Source of the DNA: Leminorella richardii
Lineage (GTDB): Bacteria; Pseudomonadota; Gammaproteobacteria; Enterobacterales; Enterobacteriaceae
Length of the DNA: 64,000 nucleotides
Assembly: GCF_900478135.1 (NCBI RefSeq)
Contig: NZ_LS483470.1
Coordinates: forward strand, 861,501 to 925,500
Direction: 5' to 3'
Shown here in pieces: positions 57,355-64,000 of this stretch; the stretch's first letter is position 1, and each line of letters opens with the position of its first letter. The translations under genes and the position numbers were made by a program. The notes beneath the pieces were generated by a model. That model was not told the origin of the DNA and made no database searches. It saw nothing but the letters and a program-made list of their open reading frames with translations.

Positions 57355-58470
57355 ATGCACAGTGAATCGCCGATCGTTCGTCGTAAGTCTAAACGCATTT
57401 ATGTTGGCAACGTGCCAATTGGCGACGGCGCGCCGATTGCCGTTCAGTCGATGACTAACACCCGCACTACCGACGTTGACGCGACAGTAAAGCAAATCGA
57501 ATCACTACAGCGCGTTGGCGTGGACATCGTTAGGGTATCTGTCCCCACAATGGAAGCCGCCGAAGCCTTTAAGCTTATCAAGCAGCGCGTTTCCGTACCG
57601 CTGGTGGCTGATATTCACTTTGACTACCGCATTGCGCTTCAGGTGGCGGAATACGGCGTGGACTGCCTGCGCATCAATCCGGGTAATATTGGCCGTGAAG
57701 ACCGCATTCGCGCGGTAGTGGACTGCGCCCGCGACAAGAATATCCCCATTCGTATCGGCATTAACGCCGGGTCGTTGGAAAAAGACATTCAGGAAAAGTA
57801 CGGCGAGCCTACGCCGCAGGCGCTGGTAGAATCAGCGATGCGCCACGTGGACATCCTCGACAGCCTCAATTTTGATGCGTTCAAAGTGAGCGTTAAGGCT
57901 TCAGACGTGTTTCTAGCCGTGCAGTCATATCGTCTGCTGGCAAAGCAGATTGAGCAGCCTTTACACCTAGGCATTACTGAAGCGGGCGGTGCGCGAAGCG
58001 GCTCGGTGAAGTCTGCTATTGGGCTTGGCATGCTGCTGGCTGAAGGCATTGGCGACACGCTGCGCGTTTCTCTGGCGGCGGATCCGGTTGAAGAAGTGAA
58101 GGTCGGTTTTGACATCCTTAAGGCGCTGCGTATCCGCTCCCGAGGCATTAACTTTATTGCCTGCCCAACCTGCTCTCGTCAGGAGTTTGACGTTATCGGC
58201 ACGGTTAACGCTCTGGAGCAGCGTCTGGAGGACATCCTGACGCCAATGGACGTCTCGATTATCGGCTGCGTGGTTAACGGCCCCGGCGAAGCGCTGGTGT
58301 CTGACCTTGGGGTAACCGGCGGGCACAATAAAAGCGGCTATTACGAGAACGGCGAACGCCAGAGAGAGCGTCTGGACAATACCGACATGATCGACCAGCT
58401 GGAGGCGAAAATTCGCGCCAAGGCGGCCATGCTGGATCTGTCAAAGCGTATCGACGTTAGCGAAAAGTAG
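57355..58470 (+). CDS. ispG: (E)-4-hydroxy-3-methylbut-2-enyl diphosphate synthase IspG
   Basis: [4Fe-4S] enzyme of the MEP isoprenoid pathway. 372 residues from ATG 57355, as in E. coli; the TTG three codons earlier is too close to the GGAGAG site. Cluster cysteines in CPTCSRQEF and IIGCVVNGPGE. Operon with rodZ and hisS, as usual. Confidence 0.97.
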   Translation: MHSESPIVRRKSKRIYVGNVPIGDGAPIAVQSMTNTRTTDVDATVKQIESLQRVGVDIVRVSVPTMEAAEAFKLIKQRVSVPLVADIHFDYRIALQVAEYGVDCLRINPGNIGREDRIRAVVDCARDKNIPIRIGINAGSLEKDIQEKYGEPTPQALVESAMRHVDILDSLNFDAFKVSVKASDVFLAVQSYRLLAKQIEQPLHLGITEAGGARSGSVKSAIGLGMLLAEGIGDTLRVSLAADPVEEVKVGFDILKALRIRSRGINFIACPTCSRQEFDVIGTVNALEQRLEDILTPMDVSIIGCVVNGPGEALVSDLGVTGGHNKSGYYENGERQRERLDNTDMIDQLEAKIRAKAAMLDLSKRIDVSEK

Positions 58471-58587
58471 TTCTGAATAGCGAAAAAGGCAGTATTGATT
58501 TCATCATTGCTGCCTGTTTGCGTTGATGTGAAAGGCCTATAGCCCCTATAATCAGTCCCATTTGAGAAAACCGAACAGAGAATTGAC

Positions 58588-59862
58588 GTGGCAAAGAAAA
58601 TTCAAGCCATTCGCGGAATGAACGACTGCCTACCGCAGGAAACGGCGCTGTGGCAGCCTATTGAACGCGTGTTGCGGCAGGTGCTGGCAAGCTACGGCTA
58701 CGGTGAAATTCGCATGCCCATCGTGGAGCAAACGCCGCTGTTTAAGCGTGCGATCGGCGAAGTCACCGACGTAGTCGAAAAGGAAATGTACACCTTTGAC
58801 GATCGCAACGGCGATTCCCTAACGCTTCGCCCTGAAGGCACCGCAAGCTGCGTGCGCGCAGGCATTGAGCACGGCCTTATCTACAATCAGGAACAGCGGC
58901 TGTGGTACATGGGGCCGATGTTTCGCCACGAGCGTCCTCAGAAGGGGCGCTATCGTCAGTTTCATCAGATCGGCGCGGAAGTGTTTGGCCTTCAGGGGCC
59001 GGACGTTGATGCCGAATTGATCATGCTAAACGCCCGCTGGTGGCGTGAGCTGGGCATTTCCGAGCACGTGACTTTGGAGCTGAACTCCATTGGCTCTTTA
59101 GAGGCTCGCGCCCGCTATAAAGAAGCGCTGACCGCCTATCTGGAACAGTTTAAAGAGCAGTTGGATGAAGACTGCAAGCGCCGCATGTACACCAACCCTA
59201 TGCGAGTGCTCGACAGCAAAAACCCCGACGTTCAGGCTCTGTTAAACGACGCGCCTGAGCTTATTGACTATCTGGACGAAGAGTCAAAAGAGCACTTCGC
59301 CGGGCTGTGTGCGCTGCTGGATAAAGCTGGCATCGCCTACCGCATTAACCCGCGTCTGGTACGCGGCCTAGACTACTATAACCGTACAGTGTTTGAATGG
59401 GTGACCACCAGCTTGGGCGCTCAGGGTACAGTGTGCGGCGGCGGGCGCTACGACGGGCTGGTTGAACAGCTGGGCGGGCACGCTGCGCCGGGCGTCGGTT
59501 TTGCGATGGGCATGGAGCGGCTGGTGCTGCTGGTTCAGGAAGTGAACCCTGACTTTGCTGCCGATCGCGGTGTCGATGTTTACGTCGTTTCTTCCGGTGA
59601 AGGCGCTCAAACGGCGGCAATGATGCTGGCCGAGCGCATTCGCGATGAACAACCCACTCTCCGCGTGATGGTAAACCACGGCGGCGGCAACTTTAAGAAA
59701 CAGTTTGCTCGCGCTGACAAATGGGGCGCTCAGGTTGCTCTGGTTCTGGGCGAAAATGAGATCGCTGCGCAAGAGGTTGTTGTTAAAGACCTGCGCAGCG
59801 GCGAACAGCAAACGCTAGCGCAGGCCTCTGTTTCTGCGCACTTGGCTAAATTGATCGGTTAA
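58588..59862 (+). CDS. hisS: Histidyl-tRNA synthetase
   Basis: Class II synthetase, 424 residues with GTG start as in E. coli. Motif 1 to 3 regions present (MFRHERPQKGRYRQFHQ motif 2, GFAMGMERL motif 3), plus histidine loops RGLDYYNRTVFE and GGGRYDGLVEQLG. Read toward yfgM. Confidence 0.98.
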   Translation: MAKKIQAIRGMNDCLPQETALWQPIERVLRQVLASYGYGEIRMPIVEQTPLFKRAIGEVTDVVEKEMYTFDDRNGDSLTLRPEGTASCVRAGIEHGLIYNQEQRLWYMGPMFRHERPQKGRYRQFHQIGAEVFGLQGPDVDAELIMLNARWWRELGISEHVTLELNSIGSLEARARYKEALTAYLEQFKEQLDEDCKRRMYTNPMRVLDSKNPDVQALLNDAPELIDYLDEESKEHFAGLCALLDKAGIAYRINPRLVRGLDYYNRTVFEWVTTSLGAQGTVCGGGRYDGLVEQLGGHAAPGVGFAMGMERLVLLVQEVNPDFAADRGVDVYVVSSGEGAQTAAMMLAERIRDEQPTLRVMVNHGGGNFKKQFARADKWGAQVALVLGENEIAAQEVVVKDLRSGEQQTLAQASVSAHLAKLIG

Positions 59863-59877
59863 TTCGAGAGGGACACC

Positions 59878-60483
59878 GTGCAAGTTTACAATAGCGAAGA
59901 AGAACAATTCGAAGCGGTGAAGGGCTTTTTCCGCGAAAACGGTAAAGCCATTGTTGTTGGCGTGGTGCTGGGTATCGGCGGCCTGTTTGGCTGGCGCTAC
60001 TGGCAGTCTCACCAGCACACCACGGCTTCGTTAGCGTCTCTGTCCTTCGATCAGGTGATGGTTCACCGCGACAATTCAGCGAACACTAGCGCTTTTATTC
60101 AGGCAAACGACAATAGCTATGGCGTGTTTGCTGCCATGGTTCAGGCTCAGCAGTGGGTAGAAAAAGGCGATTTCGCGAAGGCGAAAGAGCAGCTGCTTTG
60201 GGCGCAAAGCCACACGAAAGACGACAACCTGCTGCCCGCCATCGCAATACGTCTGGCGCGCGTTCAGGTTCAGGAAAAGCAGTTTGACGACGCGTTGAAA
60301 ACGCTGGATTCCGTGCAAAAGGGCAGCTGGTTTGCTCAGGCTCAGGCTATTCGCGGCGACGCGCTGGCTAGCAAAGGCGACGTTAAGGGTGCCCGCGAAG
60401 CCTACAGCCAGGCGATAGAGGCTAGCCCATCGCCGGTACTGAAAGACATGCTGAACATTAAGCTCACCAATTTGGCCGCCTAA
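59878..60483 (+). CDS. yfgM: YfgM, Sec-associated ancillary protein
   Basis: Single-pass inner-membrane protein with periplasmic TPR part, working with PpiD at the SecYEG translocon in E. coli. GTG start at 59878. Membrane segment about residues 22-42 (NGKAIVVGVVLGIGGLFGW), then TPR-like helices to LKDMLNIKLTNLAA. 201 residues. Fourteen-base gap to hisS, 12-base gap to bamB. Confidence 0.94.
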   Translation: MQVYNSEEEQFEAVKGFFRENGKAIVVGVVLGIGGLFGWRYWQSHQHTTASLASLSFDQVMVHRDNSANTSAFIQANDNSYGVFAAMVQAQQWVEKGDFAKAKEQLLWAQSHTKDDNLLPAIAIRLARVQVQEKQFDDALKTLDSVQKGSWFAQAQAIRGDALASKGDVKGAREAYSQAIEASPSPVLKDMLNIKLTNLAA

Positions 60484-60495
60484 AGGGGAATGTGA

Positions 60496-61677
60496 ATGAC
60501 GTTACGTAAACTTTTTTGCGTAGGATTACTTTCTGCCACTATGCTGAGCGGCTGTTCGCTGTTTAGCGGTGACGATGACGCCGTAAAAATGTCACCGTTG
60601 CCTAAAGTAGACAACCAGTTTTCACCGAAGAAAGTGTGGAGCACCTCTGTAGGTAGCGGCGTTGGTGAATACTATTCGCACCTTCGCCCCTCTTGGAAAG
60701 ACGGTCGCATCTACGCGGCTGCGCGTAACGGTATCGTTAAGGCCGTTGACGCTGACAGCGGCAGTCAGGTGTGGAAAGTCGACGTGACGGAAAAGAGCAG
60801 CTTCTTCTCTTCGTCCGAGTCTCCAATGCTTTCCGGCGGTGTGACCGCGGCTGACGGCAAAGTGTTTGTCGGCAGTGAAAAGGCGGTTGTTTATGCGCTG
60901 AACGCTGAAGACGGCGCGCTGGCGTGGAAAACGACCGTTGCGGGTGAAGCGATTTCCCGCCCGATTGTCAGCGACGGTCAGGTGTTAATCCACACGTCTA
61001 ACGGTATGCTGCAGTCTCTGAACGCGACTGACGGCGCTATCCGCTGGACGGCTAACCTCGGTATGCCGCTGCTGTCTCTGCGCGGTGAGTCTGCTCCAGC
61101 GACTGCGCACGGCGCAGCCATTGTTGGCGGTGACACCGGACGCGTTAGTGCAGTGATGATGAACAGCGGCATGCTGATTTGGCAGCAGGCTATTGCTCAG
61201 CCAAGCGGTGCGACGGAAATCGACCGTCTGGCCGACGTTGACAGTACGCCTGTCATTATGGGCAACATGGTGTTTGCCCAAAGCTACAACGGCAGCTTCG
61301 TAGCGCTGGATCTCCGCTCCGGTCAGATTATTTGGAAGCGCGACATCGGCTCTGTTAACGACTTCTTTATTGAAGGCGACAAGGTGTTTCTGGTGGACCA
61401 GAGCGACCGCGTGACTGCGCTGTCTCTGAACGGCGGTACTATCCTGTGGACGCAGAACGACCTACTGCACCGCGGCCTGACTGCGCCGGTTGTGTTTAAC
61501 GGCTATGTCGTCGTGGCTGATTCCGAAGGCTACATGCACTGGATGGACAGCGCGTCCGGCCAGTTTGTGGCTCAGCATAAGGTTGACGGCGACGGCTTCC
61601 TGTCTTCACCGATTGTTGCCGGTGACCGACTGGTGATTCAGGCGCGCGGCGGTGACGTCTACTCGTTCACGCGCTAA
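60496..61677 (+). CDS. bamB: Outer-membrane assembly lipoprotein BamB
   Basis: Lipoprotein of the BAM complex; WD-like beta-propeller of PQQ-type repeats (AVDADSGSQVWKV, ALNAEDGALAWKT, SLNATDGAIRWTA). Lipobox LSGC (C20). 393 residues, E. coli 392. Ends in a strong terminator. Confidence 0.97.
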   Translation: MTLRKLFCVGLLSATMLSGCSLFSGDDDAVKMSPLPKVDNQFSPKKVWSTSVGSGVGEYYSHLRPSWKDGRIYAAARNGIVKAVDADSGSQVWKVDVTEKSSFFSSSESPMLSGGVTAADGKVFVGSEKAVVYALNAEDGALAWKTTVAGEAISRPIVSDGQVLIHTSNGMLQSLNATDGAIRWTANLGMPLLSLRGESAPATAHGAAIVGGDTGRVSAVMMNSGMLIWQQAIAQPSGATEIDRLADVDSTPVIMGNMVFAQSYNGSFVALDLRSGQIIWKRDIGSVNDFFIEGDKVFLVDQSDRVTALSLNGGTILWTQNDLLHRGLTAPVVFNGYVVVADSEGYMHWMDSASGQFVAQHKVDGDGFLSSPIVAGDRLVIQARGGDVYSFTR

Positions 61678-61712
61678 CGGCGGTTGAACGTTCAGGCTTT
61701 TTTGCCTGTATA

Positions 61713-61748
61713 AACGGCCCCTGTCATCAGGGGCCGTTTCGTCTTATA
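61713..61748 (+). terminator. bamB terminator
   Basis: AACGGCCCCTG pairs perfectly with CAGGGGCCGTT across TCAT (61713-61738), followed by TTCGTCTTAT. A smaller CAGGC/GCCTG hairpin lies just upstream. Confidence 0.82.
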
Positions 61749-61826
61749 TAAGTCGCGCGCGTCGAGCGCTCGGTTTAGCATAATACTGATATATTATAAC
61801 GATATAGATAGAAAGAGGCTTTTATC

Positions 61827-63299
61827 ATGGTTCCAGTTATCGCGCTGGTCGGGCGTCCCAACGTGGGCAAGTCCACGTTATTTAACCGTTTAACGCGTAC
61901 TCGTGATGCCCTGGTGGCCGATTTCCCCGGCCTGACCCGCGACCGTAAATATGGCAAAGCGGAAATTGACGGACGCGAGTTTATCGTTATCGATACCGGC
62001 GGTATCGACGGCGCAGAAGATGGCGTAGAAACTCATATGGCTGACCAGTCGCTGCTGGCCATTGAAGAGGCGGATATCGTGCTGTTTATGGTCGATGCCC
62101 GCGCAGGCCTGATGCCTGCCGATACGGGCATTGCCAAGCACCTGCGCTCGCGGGAAAAGGCAACCTTTTTGGTTGCTAACAAAACCGACGGCCTTGACGC
62201 TGACAGCGCTATTGGCGACTTCTACTCGCTGGGCATGGGAGAGGTGTATCCTATCGCTGCTTCCCACGGGCGCGGCGTTTTATCGCTGATTGAAACCGTG
62301 CTGGGGCCAGTCGAGGAAGATGAAGACGCCTCTGACGAAGAAGACGATTGGGAAGATTTTGGTGCCGAAAACCCGGAAGAAGAGGGTGAAGGCGAAGAAG
62401 AATTCGACAGCGCCTATCTGGAAAGCCTGCCTATTAAGCTGGCGATCGTTGGCCGCCCCAACGTGGGTAAGTCCACGCTGACTAACCGCATTTTGGGTGA
62501 AGAGCGGGTTGTGGTGTACGACATGCCGGGCACCACCCGTGACAGCATCTATATCCCCATGACGCGGGACGAGCGCGAATACGTGCTGATTGATACTGCT
62601 GGGGTGCGCAAGCGCGCCAGAGTGACGGAAACTGTCGAAAAGTTCTCCGTTATTAAAACCCTACAGGCCATTGAGGACGCAAACGTCGTTCTGCTGGTGA
62701 TTGACGCCCGCGAGGGGATTTCCGATCAGGATCTGTCCCTGCTGGGCTTTATTATTAACAGCGGTCGCTCGCTGGTGATTGCGGTTAACAAGTGGGACGG
62801 TCTGTCTCAGGAAGTTCGCGAGCGGGTTAAAGAGACGCTGGATGAGCGCCTAGGCTTTGTCGACTTTGCTCGCGTGCACTTTATTTCCGCTCTGCACGGC
62901 AGCGGCGTGGGTAATCTGTTTGAGTCCGTACAGGAAGCCTACCGCTGTGCAACTCGTCGCGTCAGCACGTCGCTGTTGACCCGCATTATGCAGATGGCAC
63001 AGGACGACCACCAGCCGCCTTTGGTTGGCGGCCGCAGAGTGAAGCTGAAGTACGCTCACGCGGGGGGCTACAACCCACCCATCGTGGTGATCCACGGCAA
63101 CCAGGTGAAAGATCTGCCGGATTCGTACAAGCGTTACCTGATGAACTACTTCCGTCGCTCGCTGGAAGTGATGGGTACGCCTATTCGCATTCAGTTTAAA
63201 GAGGGTGATAACCCGTTTGCAGGGCGCCGCAACAAGCTGACTCCAACGCAGCAGCGCAAGCGCCGTCGACTGATTAAGCATATCAAAGGCCGCGGCTAG
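61827..63299 (+). CDS. der: Ribosome-assembly GTPase Der (EngA)
   Basis: Double-GTPase needed for 50S assembly. Two G domains, each with GRPNVGKS (about residues 8-15 and 209-216), separated by an acidic linker (EEDEDASDEEDDWEDFG), then KH-like C-terminal domain and a basic tail. 490 residues. Confidence 0.98.
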   Translation: MVPVIALVGRPNVGKSTLFNRLTRTRDALVADFPGLTRDRKYGKAEIDGREFIVIDTGGIDGAEDGVETHMADQSLLAIEEADIVLFMVDARAGLMPADTGIAKHLRSREKATFLVANKTDGLDADSAIGDFYSLGMGEVYPIAASHGRGVLSLIETVLGPVEEDEDASDEEDDWEDFGAENPEEEGEGEEEFDSAYLESLPIKLAIVGRPNVGKSTLTNRILGEERVVVYDMPGTTRDSIYIPMTRDEREYVLIDTAGVRKRARVTETVEKFSVIKTLQAIEDANVVLLVIDAREGISDQDLSLLGFIINSGRSLVIAVNKWDGLSQEVRERVKETLDERLGFVDFARVHFISALHGSGVGNLFESVQEAYRCATRRVSTSLLTRIMQMAQDDHQPPLVGGRRVKLKYAHAGGYNPPIVVIHGNQVKDLPDSYKRYLMNYFRRSLEVMGTPIRIQFKEGDNPFAGRRNKLTPTQQRKRRRLIKHIKGRG

Positions 63300-63327
63300 T
63301 CACGGCTATTGGCTGTTTAGGTGAGTT

Positions 63328-63355
63328 AAAAATCAGGGCGCCGTTTGGCGCCCTG
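63328..63355 (-). terminator. Convergent terminator between der and the Kef-type gene
   Basis: CAGGGCGCC at 63334-63342 pairs with GGCGCCCTG at 63347-63355 across GTTT. The minus strand has ATTTTTAA after the stem; the plus strand has a weaker T run. Confidence 0.85.
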
Positions 63356-63388
63356 AGTGTTTATAGAGTCGTTAGAGTGATTGGAAAC

Positions 63389-64000
63389 TTAGCCTGCTTT
63401 CGGCCGCTGTTCTGCACCCTGTGGCGCAGTAGGTTCATCTTCCTGCGGCAGCTCGAAGTCAGTGTCGGTTTGGATAAGCGCTTCAGTCTCTGCCATCAGC
63501 TCGGCTTCCTGCTCTTCGCTGACTTCTGTTGGCGTCATCATCTCATCCTTACGCAGCGAGTCGACCAGTTCGGAAACTTCGTCGTCGGCGACGCCCAGTA
63601 CCTTCAGGGCTTCGGCTCCGATATGTAGGCTGCTTTCCAGCGTTTCGATAACCACCCAGTTGGCGCCGGCTTCTAACAGTCTGTCCTTCAGATCCATATC
63701 GAGTACTCGAGCGAGGATTTTCACCATCGGATAGAGGGATCTTATCGTTGTAACAGCCTTCAGCGCGCTGGCGCTGTGGTCGATAGAGACGATGACCATT
63801 TGCGCCTGCTCAACGCCGATAACGTTAAGCAGCTTGGGATCGGTAATGTCGCCAAAGTAGGCGGGAATGCCTGCCTTTTGCGCCTTTTTGACGATTTCAG
63901 GGTTCTTCTCAATCACGATGTGTGGAATCGCGGAGTCCTGTAGCATCTGTGCCAGAACGTAGCCAGTATCGCCATAGCCAGCAACCACCACTTTTGCGCT
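63389..64000 (-). CDS. Kef/CPA2-type cation:proton antiporter, C-terminal fragment at the window edge
   Basis: The 3' part of a gene on the minus strand that continues past the window end; the visible part reads SAKVVVAGYGDTGYVLAQ, a Rossmann GxGxxG nucleotide site of a TrkA-N/RCK domain, continuing through FGDITDPKLLNVIG and ALKAVTTIRSLYPMVKILAR. This is how KefB/KefC/YbaL-type potassium or glutathione-gated antiporters end. An acidic Pro/Glu-rich tail follows (about residues 150-203 of the visible part). The membrane part and the exact paralogue lie outside the window. Confidence 0.85.
   Translation of the reverse strand, partial: SAKVVVAGYGDTGYVLAQMLQDSAIPHIVIEKNPEIVKKAQKAGIPAYFGDITDPKLLNVIGVEQAQMVIVSIDHSASALKAVTTIRSLYPMVKILARVLDMDLKDRLLEAGANWVVIETLESSLHIGAEALKVLGVADDEVSELVDSLRKDEMMTPTEVSEEQEAELMAETEALIQTDTDFELPQEDEPTAPQGAEQRPKAG

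Overview
The window is a dense chromosomal segment from a gamma-proteobacterium of the order Enterobacterales. Most proteins match their Escherichia coli counterparts at near-identical length (PssA 451, SuhB 267, IscS 404, HscA 616, GlyA 417, PrfC 529 residues). Gene order follows the E. coli region around purL, glyA, isc and hisS, with departures typical of an early-branching family. My guess is a Budviciaceae member such as Leminorella, judged only from the moderately high GC and the mosaic gene order. No tRNA, rRNA, insertion sequence, prophage or CRISPR array was seen.

Layout: (1) 1-6.3 kb holds ridA (cut by the window edge), rsmC, the holD-rimI pair, a BON-domain lipoprotein, prfC, an unknown secreted protein and an exported PheC-like binding-protein fold. 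(2) 6.4-11 kb holds pssA, tapT, trxC, yfiF (with a tandem peptide repeat) and the ferredoxin yfhL. (3) 11.3-13.5 kb is an accessory pair, a creatininase-family hydrolase plus an NCS1 transporter. (4) 14-21 kb holds pgpC-tadA, mltF and purL. (5) 21-25.6 kb is the GlrKR system: an upstream array of GlrR sites, an IHF site and a sigma-54 promoter driving the small RNA GlmY, then glrK, qseG and glrR. (6) 25.7-30.5 kb holds glutamine-dependent nadE, glnB, hmp and glyA, with NsrR and PurR operators. (7) 30.5-35.9 kb holds a rhodanese-zevAB-like metal operon, ugpQ, an unknown gene, suhB and trmJ. (8) 36-43 kb is the complete isc operon with tandem IscR sites, followed by pepB. (9) 43.3-50.7 kb is the alpha-2-macroglobulin yfhM with pbpC. 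(10) 50.7-53.5 kb is a second accessory patch: an unknown acidic protein and a ModE-boxed molybdate/tungstate-type ABC operon. (11) 53.6-64 kb holds ndk, rlmN, pilW, rodZ, ispG, hisS, yfgM, bamB, der and the C-terminal part of a Kef-type antiporter.

The most coherent story is regulatory. GlrK senses an envelope signal, GlrR with sigma-54 and IHF activates glmY, and GlmY feeds into glucosamine-6-phosphate synthesis for the cell envelope. GlmY is unusual here: its recognisable core is followed by about 150-190 bases of further hairpins before the only good terminator. The isc, hmp and glyA loci each carry recognisable operators. The accessory patches (creatininase/NCS1, Mo/W transporter, ZevAB-like pair and the unknown genes) are the parts most likely to hold undescribed biology. 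No clearly novel multi-gene system was found.
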